A DNA stretch of 64,000 nt. Origin: Negativicutes bacterium. Lineage in GTDB: Bacteria; Bacillota; Negativicutes; Anaeromusales; Anaeromusaceae. The position numbers were made by a program, and so were the translations under genes. Below, one piece after another: positions 9,559 to 18,764 of this stretch. How positions within the stretch are numbered: the stretch's first letter is position 1; each line of letters opens with the position of its first letter. The stretch spans positions 1 to 64,000 of the forward strand of contig SAAJ01000003.1 of the NCBI GenBank assembly GCA_009929485.1, given 5' to 3'. The notes under the pieces are model-generated. The model had not been told where the DNA came from. It did not search any database and worked only from the letters and a program-made list of their open reading frames with translations.

Positions 9559-10296
9559 TTAGGGAGCCGTCAAAAACGCTTTCACTTGCGCAAAGACCAG
9601 CTCCCGTTCTATATCCAAGGTCACCAAATGACCCGATTTCTCCAGCCAGACCAATTCCTTTTGCAAACTGCCGGACTGTTCGTAAATATGCAGCGCGCTC
9701 CGCGGCCGCACTGTGTGCTCGCGGCGGCCCTGCATCACCAACAAAGGCGCCTGCACCTGCGGTAGCAGCCGCTGCACATGGCGAATCAGTTGTAATAGGC
9801 TCTTCACACACGCCAACGGCGTCGACTCATAGGCTACGGTATAGCAATCGTCTACATCCGCAAAGCGACGCCGTTTTTTAGGCGCATAGGTACGAAAGAG
9901 ACGAAACATATCTACATAATGAGCTCTTTTATCATACAAATCAATGGGGGCGCTTAACGATACTGTCTTCCATACCGGCAGTTTCGCGCTTAACGCCAAT
10001 GCCAGCAATCCCCCCATGGAAAGTCCCACTACAGCTACTTCTGAACACAAGGAACGAAGCAGCCAATAACCGTCTTCAGCTCCTCCATACCAGAGCGGCC
10101 AGCGAGTTTCCGCCATTTCTTCCACTGTTGTTCCGTGCCCAGGCAGTCTCGGCGCCAGCACCGTATACCCTTCTTGATGCAACGCTTCGCCCAACAGGCG
10201 CATCTCCGCCGGCGAACCGGTAAAGCCATGCAGCAGCAAAACTCCTTTTTCTCCTCCTGGCAGCAAAAACGGCTCTGCACCGTGTAAAATCGCCAT
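9559..10296 (-). CDS. Carboxylesterase, alpha/beta hydrolase of the Est30 type
   Basis: 245 aa. Seen: oxyanion-hole motif LLLHGFTGSP near residue 22, nucleophile elbow GLSMGG, acid region GRREHTV, and the catalytic His in SGHLVTLD near the C-terminus. This matches the monoacylglycerol lipase/Est30 carboxylesterases that often sit next to secG and rnr in Bacillota. It has no signal peptide, so it is cytoplasmic. It lies 24 bp upstream of the thioesterase gene and probably heads that operon. Confidence 0.85.
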   Translation of the reverse strand: MAILHGAEPFLLPGGEKGVLLLHGFTGSPAEMRLLGEALHQEGYTVLAPRLPGHGTTVEEMAETRWPLWYGGAEDGYWLLRSLCSEVAVVGLSMGGLLALALSAKLPVWKTVSLSAPIDLYDKRAHYVDMFRLFRTYAPKKRRRFADVDDCYTVAYESTPLACVKSLLQLIRHVQRLLPQVQAPLLVMQGRREHTVRPRSALHIYEQSGSLQKELVWLEKSGHLVTLDIERELVFAQVKAFLTAP

Positions 10297-10345
10297 TGCC
10301 CGTCCCCTTCCCTGCTTATTTCTTAATTATACCATTGAGACGCAA

Positions 10346-10374
10346 GAAGAGCACCGCTTGCAGCGGCGCTCTTC
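10346..10374 (-). terminator. Probable terminator after the chemoreceptor gene
   Basis: GAAGAGC / GCTCTTC stem with an inner CCGC / GCGG, 18 bp past the stop codon. The following T run is weak, so termination may be partial. Confidence 0.5.
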
Positions 10375-10391
10375 CATTAATAGCTTATGTT

Positions 10392-12461
10392 TTATACACG
10401 AAATTTAGCAATTCCTTGCCGCAAATCTTCCACTGCTTGCAGTAATTGCTTGGCTTCGGTTTGCACTGATTGGACTGCCTGGGCTTGTCCATCCATGGTC
10501 GAAGCCAGTTGTCCAGTAATAGCGGAAGTCTCCTCCGCGCCAGCGGACAAGGAACTAAAGCTGCCCACTACCTCTTCCGTCTCATGAAGCATCGCTCCAA
10601 ACCGCTCTTCCATAGCATTCAAAACGCCCTGCATCTCTTCGACGGCTTGCGTAATTTCCTGGAACATAGCATCGGTGCTGCGTACCGCCTCCTGCTGGCG
10701 TTCCGTAACGTCGCAGGCCCGTTTAATTTCCGTCACCGCCTGGTGCGAAGCTTCCTGAACCTGGCCGATTACCTGCCGTATTTCGCCAGCAGCCCGGCTG
10801 CTCTCCTCCGCCAGTTTGCGCACTTCTTCCGCTACCACGGCAAACCCGCGACCATGTTCGCCCGCTCTAGCCGCCTCAATGGAAGCGTTAAGCGCCAATA
10901 GATTGGTCTGCTCGGCAATCCCCTCGATCGCTTCAGTGAAGGAAGCAATGCGACGATTTTCCTGGTCAACACGCTGGACTACCGCATCAACGCCTTCCAC
11001 GGCCTGCCGCTCTTCGTTCATCTGCTGATTCAGCACGCCCACAATTTCATTTAGATCCTTACTGAAGCGGCGAATCATCTCATAGGCTTGCCGCACATCC
11101 TGCAAACGATTGCCTGCATGCTGCACATGCCCAGCCATATCATGCATCCGGGCCACGCCCTGCTCCAGCTCTTTCGCTTGCGAAGCGGAAACAGTGGCAA
11201 TTTCCTGTACTGACGCCGCCACTTCCTCTACGGACTGCGCCGCCGAAGCAGCGTTGGCATCCAATTGGCGCGAGCGGTTTTCCACATCACCAGCTACATT
11301 CCTAGCGCCGGCAACCAAAGCGCCTACTTCTTGGCGCATATTCTCCAACGACTGAAATAACACGCCGCTTTCATCGCTATAGTTCAAATACGCCGGTTCC
11401 ACTTTTTGCGAAAAATCGCCCTGTCCCAGCTGCCCCAGTAAGTCTGCTGCATTTGTCAAGGGCGCGGCAAAGCGGCGCGCCAGTAAAAAGGATAGACCCA
11501 AAACCAACAGGATAGTAACACCCAACACAAGCAGCAGCGCACTGCGCACATGGGAGGCGCTCTCATTAAGCTGCGCCGCTTCAACCAGCACAACGTATTT
11601 CCAGCCGGACTGCTGCGAGGTCACTACGTTCGCCACATGCTCTATGCCGTTGATATCTAAAGAAATTTGCCCTTCTGCAATACCGGCCAGCGTACTTAAA
11701 GAAGAGTCCTTCAAATCCGCCAGCTTTTTAAAATTCAGTTCCGGGTTGCGAGGATGGGCAATAATGGTTCCTTTACTGTCCAAGAGCACCACATAACCAG
11801 TTTCACCAATTTTGATGTCCTGAATCAGCTTTGTCACTACTGGCAAATCTACATTCAAGCCCATAACTCCGCGAAACTGCCCGTATTCATCGGTTACGGC
11901 CGTAAAAATACCGATCGTCGGCACGCCTTTGCTCGTCATAAAGGGATCCGATACCCAAGCGTCCTTCTGTTTCAAGCTCTCTTTATACCAATCACGGCTG
12001 CGCGAATCATAGCCTGCTTTGCGAGGAATGGCCGGCCATTGCAAATAACCGCCGTCTGAGAGACCAAAGGAAATAGTATTCACCTTCGGATGACTTTTGG
12101 AAAACTGCACAAACTGTTGGTACAGTTCCGCTTCATAGCCCCCTGTCGCAAAGGGGTCCATGGGCACCATGCCGTTTGCGCCTCCTTGTTTTTCCATATA
12201 ACGAGTAACGCTGGCGCCGCTTTGGCGCACCAAGGGCATTTGCGCTAAAAGGCGAACATTTTCCTTTTGCCCTTCAAAAAATAAGTTTACCGCGTTGTCT
12301 ACTTGCATGACCTCACGCGTTGTACTTTGCAAAAAATCGCTTTGGGTCTGTTCCTTAACGGTCCGATCCAAAACAGCCGCCAGTACAAATAACGGAATCA
12401 ACACAATTGCCAGCAGAGCCAACGATAATTTCCCCTGCAACGAACGAAACGGCTTTAACAT
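10392..12461 (-). CDS. Methyl-accepting chemotaxis protein with a Cache sensor
   Basis: 689-aa inner-membrane receptor. Order: TM1 about 13-33, extracellular double-Cache domain, TM2 about 301-323, HAMP, then the MCP signalling domain with the hairpin tip around [29 protein letters not shown]. The Cache part has SRDWY, like the R-x-W-Y of amino-acid-binding Cache sensors, but the usual Gly-x-Asp position reads GLNVDL, so the ligand is uncertain. No che genes are nearby; it is an isolated receptor. Confidence 0.92.
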   Translation of the reverse strand: MLKPFRSLQGKLSLALLAIVLIPLFVLAAVLDRTVKEQTQSDFLQSTTREVMQVDNAVNLFFEGQKENVRLLAQMPLVRQSGASVTRYMEKQGGANGMVPMDPFATGGYEAELYQQFVQFSKSHPKVNTISFGLSDGGYLQWPAIPRKAGYDSRSRDWYKESLKQKDAWVSDPFMTSKGVPTIGIFTAVTDEYGQFRGVMGLNVDLPVVTKLIQDIKIGETGYVVLLDSKGTIIAHPRNPELNFKKLADLKDSSLSTLAGIAEGQISLDINGIEHVANVVTSQQSGWKYVVLVEAAQLNESASHVRSALLLVLGVTILLVLGLSFLLARRFAAPLTNAADLLGQLGQGDFSQKVEPAYLNYSDESGVLFQSLENMRQEVGALVAGARNVAGDVENRSRQLDANAASAAQSVEEVAASVQEIATVSASQAKELEQGVARMHDMAGHVQHAGNRLQDVRQAYEMIRRFSKDLNEIVGVLNQQMNEERQAVEGVDAVVQRVDQENRRIASFTEAIEGIAEQTNLLALNASIEAARAGEHGRGFAVVAEEVRKLAEESSRAAGEIRQVIGQVQEASHQAVTEIKRACDVTERQQEAVRSTDAMFQEITQAVEEMQGVLNAMEERFGAMLHETEEVVGSFSSLSAGAEETSAITGQLASTMDGQAQAVQSVQTEAKQLLQAVEDLRQGIAKFRV

Positions 12462-12543
12462 CCTAGTTCCTCCCTATGTTTCTACAATGAATAGTTTTAG
12501 TGCAACCAATCCGGCTCAGGAAAACTATCAGATAAATTCTGAT

Positions 12544-12578
12544 AAAAAACCCGAAAGCCGCTTGCGCCTGTTTCCGGG
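12544..12578 (-). terminator. Terminator of the first HD-GYP gene
   Basis: Imperfect hairpin with outer arms CCCGAAA (12550-12556) and TTTCCGGG (12571-12578), followed on the minus strand by GGGTTTTTTATC, about 10 bp past the stop codon. Confidence 0.65.
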
Positions 12579-12586
12579 CCGTACCG

Positions 12587-13753
12587 TTACGTTTTGATTA
12601 CTTTTTTCACTTCGATCCCGCTGCGGTCATTAACACGGTAAAATTCACCCTTTTCACCGCTGACCACCATATTTTCACCGCATTCTTCATCCCACTGCAC
12701 AACCCAGCCTGTTTTTCCATTCGAAAGCTCTACTTTTTGCCCCAATAAGAAAAAATGAATTTCCTTAAGAAGCGCTCTGCCAGCCATTACCTCAAATTCG
12801 GCTCCATATACCTGTTTATACAGCTCTCTAGCCGCTCCAAACGGGCTGACCTCGGAACCATCCGGCTGTCTGCGACTGGTTCGGCTTTCATACGCATCTG
12901 CTAACGCCAGCACTTTAGCATACGGATGTGTTTTCATGCTGCCCACCCGCATCGGATATCCCTGTCCGTCCGGGCGCTCATGGTGTTGCAGCACTCCCAT
13001 AAGCACAGGCAGCGGCAATGGCGTCTCTTTGCATGTTTCTTGCAAATATCGATAAGCCACAAGCGGATGCGTCCGCATAATGCGCTCTTCTTCAAAGGTT
13101 AACGTCCCTTTTTTATCCATAATGCGCAGAGGCAAATGAAATTTCCCTACATCATGGAGCAATGCCGCGCAAACGGCTTCGCGAATATCTTTCTCGCCAA
13201 TATTTCCTTGCGCCCGCATAATCATCGCCGTCAAAAAAGCAACACTCAACAAGTGATTGTTAATGAGTGTTTCCTCTTTTTTTTCAAAGTGAAGCAACGG
13301 CAAAACTTCAGCCCGCACTAGACATAAATCGGCAATTTCATCCGACACCCGCCAGAGAACCGGCCAATCCACAGGACTGCGCAACCGTATAGCCGCCCAT
13401 ATTTTCTTCATTTCTTCGGAAAGAACGTTGTAGCGCTGCTTAAATAAGGTTTGTACAGGACTAACCAACGGACAGTACGCGCCTATCGTCTTCCACGCTT
13501 CCTCAGCGTTTACCGAAGCTGGCAACTCGTCTGTTTCCTGCATTTCTCCTATAACAAAAGTATTTTTATCGGTCCGCACCACATCAATCGCAGATAAGGA
13601 CAGCCGCTGCAACAAAGCAATCGCCCGTTCATCCAGCACGGTCCCGCCTTGCATTACAATCGCGCCTTTACTGTTTTTCGCAGGTCCAGCCAAACACATG
13701 CCCGGCCGCAATTGCTGCACCGAGCAAGACATACCTTGTGCTTCCTGATTCAT
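12587..13753 (-). CDS. HD-GYP domain protein, putative c-di-GMP phosphodiesterase (copy 1)
   Basis: About 388 aa. An N-terminal segment QLRPGMCLAGP...GGTVLDERAI is shared with many HD-GYP proteins. The catalytic domain has LLHDVGKFHLP and HHERPDGQGYP, covering the HD metal ligands and the GYP motif. A C-terminal strand-rich tail ends with WDEECGENMVV. HD-GYP enzymes cut c-di-GMP to pGpG or GMP. The frame extends to 13831; the ATG at 13753 is preferred because AGGAGG precedes it at 10 nt. No receiver or membrane segment is visible, so the input is unknown. Related to the next gene. Confidence 0.88.
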   Translation of the reverse strand: MNQEAQGMSCSVQQLRPGMCLAGPAKNSKGAIVMQGGTVLDERAIALLQRLSLSAIDVVRTDKNTFVIGEMQETDELPASVNAEEAWKTIGAYCPLVSPVQTLFKQRYNVLSEEMKKIWAAIRLRSPVDWPVLWRVSDEIADLCLVRAEVLPLLHFEKKEETLINNHLLSVAFLTAMIMRAQGNIGEKDIREAVCAALLHDVGKFHLPLRIMDKKGTLTFEEERIMRTHPLVAYRYLQETCKETPLPLPVLMGVLQHHERPDGQGYPMRVGSMKTHPYAKVLALADAYESRTSRRQPDGSEVSPFGAARELYKQVYGAEFEVMAGRALLKEIHFFLLGQKVELSNGKTGWVVQWDEECGENMVVSGEKGEFYRVNDRSGIEVKKVIKT

Positions 13754-13869
13754 ACCATGTCCCCTCCTGGAGGCATTACTGATTTCAAGCGTCTTGCCTA
13801 AATTTATAGAGTTTCTGAAGATAACTCGCAAAAATATAGATAATTTAAAAAAATTATACCAGTTTGCAA

Positions 13870-13903
13870 CAAAAAAAAGAATCCTCCAAAAGGAGGATTC
13901 TTT
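13870..13903 (-). terminator. Terminator of the second HD-GYP gene
   Basis: AAGAATCCTCC / GGAGGATTCTT stem followed on the minus strand by a run of eight T. It separates the two HD-GYP genes into independent transcripts. Confidence 0.9.
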
Positions 13904-13941
13904 AACATTGGAATTTAAAGACCACCAGCATTAGTAAGACT

Positions 13942-15120
13942 TTAGTCCCCTAACATCTCTTTTCTACGCGGCTGTACAATGGTTTGAATAGCCATACCGC
14001 ACCGATCATTCAACAAATAAGTACGCCCTCGTTTGTCCATTACCACTGCATTTTCTCCGCAGCTTTCATCCCATTGAGTCAACCAGCCTTCACTGCCATT
14101 GTCCAAACGCACTTTTTGGCCTACTAAAAATTGATGTATTTGAGTCAATAAAGCCCGCGTCGCTGGAACGTCCAGACGGTCACGCGACATATCGCGCCTC
14201 AGTTCCCTCGCTGCCGTAAAAGGATTGTGCTGTTTTCCATACATTTTTTTAGATGTCATCGCATCATACATATCAGCAATAGCCAAAACGCGGGAATATG
14301 CATGCATTTTAGCTTGCCCCACCGAAATAGGATAGCCGCTGCCGTCTAAGCGCTCATGATGCTGCAAAACGCCAGCTAAAACAGGCAGTGGAAACACGCC
14401 AGCTTCCTGCAGCAAGCGAAACCCTAAAACGGCATGCCCTTGTACAGTTCGCATTTCCATTGGAGTCAGCGATTCTGTTTTATGTAAAATTTCTTCCGGA
14501 ACTTGCAATTTTCCTACGTCATGAAGCAACGCAGACAGGGCCACTTCATTTACTTCTTGTTCATTCCAATCCAGTAAGCGAGCCATCATCGCCGCCAATA
14601 AAGAGACATTTAGAGAATGATGCACTAAATACTCTTCCTGGCGAGACATAAAATGAATACAAGGCAGCACTTGCACTGCCAGCAATGATAAGTCCGCAAT
14701 TTCGGATACGACCGCCTCAAATTCATTCCAAAGGACTTCTTCTTTTGCTTCATTGCTTTCCGCTTGCAAATTGGCAAACTGCCGCTTCAGCCGCACCATC
14801 CATCCTTCATAATGCTCACGAAACAAATCCCATAACGGATCAACAATGCTGCAGAAAGGGCCAGGATGCCAAGAAGACTCCCTCTCCACAATTTCAGATA
14901 CAACGGCCCGTCGGGGCGGCGCCATCCCTTCTTCGCGCCACTCCACAACATCTACAGGCCCGATATGCAGCCGTCCAAGAATTTCAATAACCCTGTGATT
15001 CAGCTCGGTTCCCGGTTTCAGGATCATACGGCCGCAGCCATCGGTCACTGGTTCCACCAGTCTCATACCTGGCCGCAATTCATCTACCGCACAGCCTCGG
15101 ATTACCGCCATGCCGCCCAT
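13942..15120 (-). CDS. HD-GYP domain protein, putative c-di-GMP phosphodiesterase (copy 2)
   Basis: About 392 aa with the same plan as copy 1: N-terminal DELRPGMRLVEP...LKPGTELNHR, catalytic LLHDVGKLQVP and HHERLDGSGYP, C-terminal GWLTQWDESCGENAVV tail. The frame extends to a TTG at 15129, but that touches AAAGGAGG (15131-15138); the ATG at 15120 is 10 nt away and is preferred. It is a tandem paralogue, probably a duplication between the secretion gene secG and the rnr operon, with its own terminator. Confidence 0.88.
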   Translation of the reverse strand: MGGMAVIRGCAVDELRPGMRLVEPVTDGCGRMILKPGTELNHRVIEILGRLHIGPVDVVEWREEGMAPPRRAVVSEIVERESSWHPGPFCSIVDPLWDLFREHYEGWMVRLKRQFANLQAESNEAKEEVLWNEFEAVVSEIADLSLLAVQVLPCIHFMSRQEEYLVHHSLNVSLLAAMMARLLDWNEQEVNEVALSALLHDVGKLQVPEEILHKTESLTPMEMRTVQGHAVLGFRLLQEAGVFPLPVLAGVLQHHERLDGSGYPISVGQAKMHAYSRVLAIADMYDAMTSKKMYGKQHNPFTAARELRRDMSRDRLDVPATRALLTQIHQFLVGQKVRLDNGSEGWLTQWDESCGENAVVMDKRGRTYLLNDRCGMAIQTIVQPRRKEMLGD

Positions 15121-15151
15121 AAACAGCAACCCTCCTTTGCAAAGAATGAAA

Positions 15152-15176
15152 AACCCCCGGCAAGGTGCCGGGAGTT
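15152..15176 (-). terminator. Terminator of secG
   Basis: CCCGGCA / TGCCGGG hairpin with a 4-nt loop and GGGGTTTTTC on the minus strand. Confidence 0.85.
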
Positions 15177-15231
15177 AAGGATGTCAAAATATGCTGATTG
15201 GCGAGCAACGGCTCGAATAACCAGCCGATTC

Positions 15232-15462
15232 TTAGCGCATAATAACAGATAAAGCCATGGTTACCAAACCAAAAAGAATACCTAAAATCATTGTTGCTCG
15301 CGCTAAAAATTGGTCCAAACCTCTCGCTCTGCCGCCAAAAAGGCTCTCGGCTCCGCCGCCGATGGAGCCAGATAACCCTGCGCTTTTTCCTGATTGCATC
15401 ACGACACTGGCAATCAAGGCTACGCAGATGATTGCATCAATAATCATCAAGGCTGTGCTCAC
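15232..15462 (-). CDS. secG: Preprotein translocase subunit SecG
   Basis: 76-aa membrane protein of the SecYEG channel. Two membrane helices (about 4-22 and 52-74) flank the conserved loop VVMQSGKSAGLSGSIGGG, which is diagnostic. It stands alone with its own terminator. In many Bacillota secG is directly followed by the esterase and rnr; here a receptor and two HD-GYP genes lie between them. Confidence 0.95.
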   Translation of the reverse strand: MSTALMIIDAIICVALIASVVMQSGKSAGLSGSIGGGAESLFGGRARGLDQFLARATMILGILFGLVTMALSVIMR

Positions 15463-15548
15463 TACCTACACCCCCATTTTTGTCTTAGCTTATATTTTAA
15501 CACAAAAGTCAAGAAAGCCCAAGTGAAAGATACTCTCTGTCCGACTAC

Positions 15549-16214
15549 TCAGCCTCTAGAACTACTGGCTAAAGCCAGTCCTTCCACTTTTTCAGCTCCC
15601 ACCGCTAAGAGCGTTTTAGCGCATTCATCCATAGTAGCGCCAGTTGTAAAGATATCATCCACTAAGAGAATCCTTTTCCCTTGGATCAAGTTGCTTTTTT
15701 GTACCCGAAACGCGCCGCGAATATTTTTTCTTCTCTCATTCGACGGCAACTCCCATTGCGGCAGCGTCTCCCTCTCCCGAATCAGCACATCAGGAAGCCA
15801 TAAAAATCCTTGTTTGCGACTCCAAGAGGAAAACAGTAATTCGGTTTGGTTATAGCCTCGTTCTCGCCGCCGCTTCGGATGCAACGGCACTGGAACCACC
15901 GCATCTATACCTGCAAAGCGTACCGTTCCTGCCGCCTGCGTTAAAAGCCAAGCTAAAGCGGCTTGTTTATTATCCTCGCCATGGAATTTAATATCCTGCA
16001 ACAAATGGCGCACCGCGCCGCTGTACTGACAAACAATGAAACAACCTGCCAAGTGCTTTAATCGATGCAACGCAGGAGACAAAGCTTTGAGGGAGAGCAC
16101 CGGTCCTAAACATAAAGGGCACCATTGCCCATGTTCCGCCACCGCTTTGCCGCAGCCAGGGCATTTAGGAGGATACACCAGGTCTAGACAGGCTTTGACT
16201 AACGTCCCCAACAA
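15549..16214 (-). CDS. comF: ComF-family phosphoribosyltransferase-like protein
   Basis: About 221 aa. An N-terminal zinc ribbon CPGC...CPLC is followed by a type I phosphoribosyltransferase fold: VPVPLHPKRRRERGYNQTELL and the PRPP-binding loop LLVDDIFTTGATM. ComF takes part in DNA uptake in competent Bacillota and is associated with primosome proteins. The open frame starts with GTG at 16244, but AAAGGAGG (16224-16231) lies inside it; a TTG at 16214, about 9 nt after that site, is the likely start. It is downstream of recD2. Confidence 0.88.
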   Translation of the reverse strand: MLGTLVKACLDLVYPPKCPGCGKAVAEHGQWCPLCLGPVLSLKALSPALHRLKHLAGCFIVCQYSGAVRHLLQDIKFHGEDNKQAALAWLLTQAAGTVRFAGIDAVVPVPLHPKRRRERGYNQTELLFSSWSRKQGFLWLPDVLIRERETLPQWELPSNERRKNIRGAFRVQKSNLIQGKRILLVDDIFTTGATMDECAKTLLAVGAEKVEGLALASSSRG

Positions 16215-16348
16215 GAAAACACGCCTCCTTTGAGGAAAAAACACATATCATCAATCCACAATTTAGGTTTCAACCACAAGGGACCAAGGATTTGATGAAT
16301 ACTCCGCTTAAGTAAACTATTTTTACGTCAGACGCGAAAGAAAACACA

Positions 16349-16387
16349 GGAATAGTGGAGCTATTCCGAGGCTTTCTGACAAAGCCT
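16349..16387 (-). other. Two tandem hairpins between recD2 and comF
   Basis: GGAATAG / CTATTCC (16349-16367, loop 5) and AGGCTTT / AAAGCCT (16369-16387, loop 5) lie one base apart in a gene-free stretch of about 225 bp (16215-16441). No T run follows closely. Function unknown. Confidence 0.4.
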
Positions 16388-16441
16388 GGCGAAAAAAGAG
16401 TCCCTTTAGCGCGAGATGTGAATAAATGATTGGCTCTTCAA

Positions 16442-18598
16442 CTAGCAAGTCTCGCCTTTTAGCCGTTCCGCCAGCAACGAATACCGTTTCTTCGTCCGAT
16501 CATTGCCTACGGCCGTATTAATTGCCGCTTGGCTGCCAAGAAGAATGACTTTCTCTTTCGCTCTGGTAATAGCCGTATAGAAAAGATTGCGCTGCAGCAT
16601 GCGGTGATGTCCTGGCACAAGAGGCAAAATGACCACCGGGTATTCACTGCCCTGGCTTTTGTGTACGCTCATCGCATAAGCCAAAAGAAGCTGATCCCCT
16701 TCACCGGCCTCATAGACTACCTTTTGCTCCGGGTAGCGCACTGTCACTTTGCCGTCTGCCAGTTCGCAAATTTGGCCGATATCACCGTTAAAGACGCCTT
16801 TTTCATAATTATTACGAATCTGCATAACTTTATCTCCCAAGCGGAGCACTTGATAAGGCAAATTCAATTCTCCCTTGCCTGGTCCCGGAGGATTAACCGC
16901 CTGCTGTAACAGCTTGTTGAGATTTTCCACGCCGCAAGCAAGTCGGTGCATCGGCGATAAGACTTGAATATCACGCAGCATGTCATATCCTTGAGCCGGC
17001 AGCTCCTCTTGACACAAGCGCACCACCATCTCCGCCGTCATTTCATCGCTGCTGCAGGGATAAAATTGGAAGTCCCTGCTGCTGCGGCAGTCCGGCGTAT
17101 AGCCGCCATTAATGCGGTGAGCATTTTCCACAATCCCTCCGCCTTGCGCCTGGCGATACACTTCAGTAAGACGCACGACCGGTACCGCCTCCGAACGCAT
17201 TAAATCCTTCAAAACGGCGCCCGGCCCCACCGAAGGCAGCTGATCCGCATCGCCTACAAAGATAACCCGGCAACCATCGGGTACAGCCTGCAGAAAACTA
17301 TCTGTCAAGGGCATGTCCATCATGGACACTTCGTCCAAAATCACCACGTCCGCTTCAAGCTGCCTGTCGGCATCCCGCAAAAACACCTGCGCCCCGGAAC
17401 CGTCTACCGAAGCTTCCAAAAGTCGGTGTACCGTAGAAGCCTCTTTGCCGGTAGCTTCCGCCAGCCGCTTAGCCGCTCTGCCGGTCGGCGCACCGAGAAG
17501 AATCTTAAATCCTTCTTTTTCCAGTACCTCCAGCATACCGCGAACCACCGTCGTTTTGCCGGTTCCAGGTCCGCCGGTCAAAATTAAAACCCCGTGCTGT
17601 AGCGATGCCATCATGGCTTGCCGCTGCGCCTCCGCCAACTCTAAACCCGCCTGATCTTCCCACTGTTCCACAAGGCTTTCATAGTTTGCAGATCGTCCTG
17701 CACGCGCTCTGCAGGCAAGCTGTTTAAAGCGCTGAGCCACTCGGGTTTCCGCATGGTACAAATACCAGGGATACAGCAGCGTCAAACCTTCCCAGGCTTC
17801 GCTGCACAGTACGTCTTCTGCGATAAGGCGACGCAAACATTCGCCCACCTCCAGCGAATCCACGCCCAAAAGCTTGCTGCACTCACTGCGCAGCATTTCT
17901 TCTGGAATGCAGCAGTGTCCGGCTTGCCCTACAAGAGACAACGCGTATTCAATCCCCGCTTCCAGACGCTCATCGCTGTTTCTGGGCCGCCCCATGGCTT
18001 GCGCCATTTGGTCTGCCGTACGAAAGCCAATGCCGTCCACTTCCGCCGCCAAGCGGTACGGATTGTTTTGCAGCACCTCCTGAGAAAGCGAGCCATAGAC
18101 AGCAAAAATTTTGCCGGCATAGGCGCCGCTGACGCCGTGCATTTCCAAAAACAACATCAATTCCCGCTGTTCGGAAACCTCACTATAGGCATCATGCATG
18201 GCCTGCGCTTTTTTCTTGCCAATGCCGTCCACTTCAGCCAGCCGTTTCGGCGAGGCCATCAATACATCCAGCGTCCGCTCCCCAAAGCGCTGCACCATCC
18301 GAGCGGCCAAGGCCGGCCCAACGCCTTTGACAACGCCAGAAGCCAAAAAACGCTCAATCCCTTTGACGCTGGTAGGAGCGACGCGCTTCAACGACGCTAC
18401 CTTGAACTGCCGGCCAAAACGGGCATGTTCCACCCATTCACCGCTCGCTTCCACAGCCTCGCCCACTAAGGGCGCTGACATTTGACCGGTTACAGTGCAA
18501 GCGCCGGTACGACCATCCAGCTTCATGCGAAATACGGCAAAGCGGCCATCCGGACTTTGATAGGTGACGGAATCCACCGTCCCGGTGATGACTTCCAT
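16442..18598 (-). CDS. recD2: RecD2-type 5'-3' DNA helicase
   Basis: 718-aa SF1B helicase, the RecBC-independent form. Order: N-terminal OB-like domain (1-75), helix-hairpin-helix repeats (VVKGVGPALAARM, EVDGIGKKKAQAM, EVDGIGFRTAD), Walker A LTGGPGTGKTT, APTGRAAKRL, Walker B VVILDEVSMMD, FVGDADQLPSVGPG, and the C-terminal UvrD_C_2 motif YAMSVHKSQGSEYPVVILP. RecD2 acts in DNA repair and fork maintenance. AAGGAG is 5 nt from the ATG. It is followed by comF, a common order in Bacillota. Confidence 0.95.
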   Translation of the reverse strand: MEVITGTVDSVTYQSPDGRFAVFRMKLDGRTGACTVTGQMSAPLVGEAVEASGEWVEHARFGRQFKVASLKRVAPTSVKGIERFLASGVVKGVGPALAARMVQRFGERTLDVLMASPKRLAEVDGIGKKKAQAMHDAYSEVSEQRELMLFLEMHGVSGAYAGKIFAVYGSLSQEVLQNNPYRLAAEVDGIGFRTADQMAQAMGRPRNSDERLEAGIEYALSLVGQAGHCCIPEEMLRSECSKLLGVDSLEVGECLRRLIAEDVLCSEAWEGLTLLYPWYLYHAETRVAQRFKQLACRARAGRSANYESLVEQWEDQAGLELAEAQRQAMMASLQHGVLILTGGPGTGKTTVVRGMLEVLEKEGFKILLGAPTGRAAKRLAEATGKEASTVHRLLEASVDGSGAQVFLRDADRQLEADVVILDEVSMMDMPLTDSFLQAVPDGCRVIFVGDADQLPSVGPGAVLKDLMRSEAVPVVRLTEVYRQAQGGGIVENAHRINGGYTPDCRSSRDFQFYPCSSDEMTAEMVVRLCQEELPAQGYDMLRDIQVLSPMHRLACGVENLNKLLQQAVNPPGPGKGELNLPYQVLRLGDKVMQIRNNYEKGVFNGDIGQICELADGKVTVRYPEQKVVYEAGEGDQLLLAYAMSVHKSQGSEYPVVILPLVPGHHRMLQRNLFYTAITRAKEKVILLGSQAAINTAVGNDRTKKRYSLLAERLKGETC

Positions 18599-18614
18599 AA
18601 AAACTCCTTAGTAC

Positions 18615-18713
18615 CGTTGAACACAGAGTAACAGAGTAAACAGAGGAACTGCAGAGAAAATTACTCTCTCCTGCGTCTCCTCTGCTTCCTCTGTCTCTCT
18701 GTATTTCGTCTTT
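18615..18713. repeat. CACAGAG-type degenerate repeat (left copy)
   Basis: Purine-rich units of ACAGAG and CAGAGG spacing (18618-18657) are followed by their pyrimidine-rich complements (18663-18705), so the element can fold back on itself. A related block is present at 20760-20802 on the other side of the ABC-F gene. No protein is encoded. Confidence 0.55.
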
Positions 18714-18764
18714 TTATTTGCTATAAGATTTCGCTTTCCACTGCTAAATTCCTGCCTCTAGGCG

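Noticed and set aside
16349-16387. ANTAR-type target site
   Set aside because: The loops are 5 nt, not 6, lack the A1/G4 pattern, and the second stem is not joined to a terminator.
17753-18469. Open frame of 238 codons opposite recD2
   Set aside because: Antisense shadow of RecD2; no binding site and no domain.
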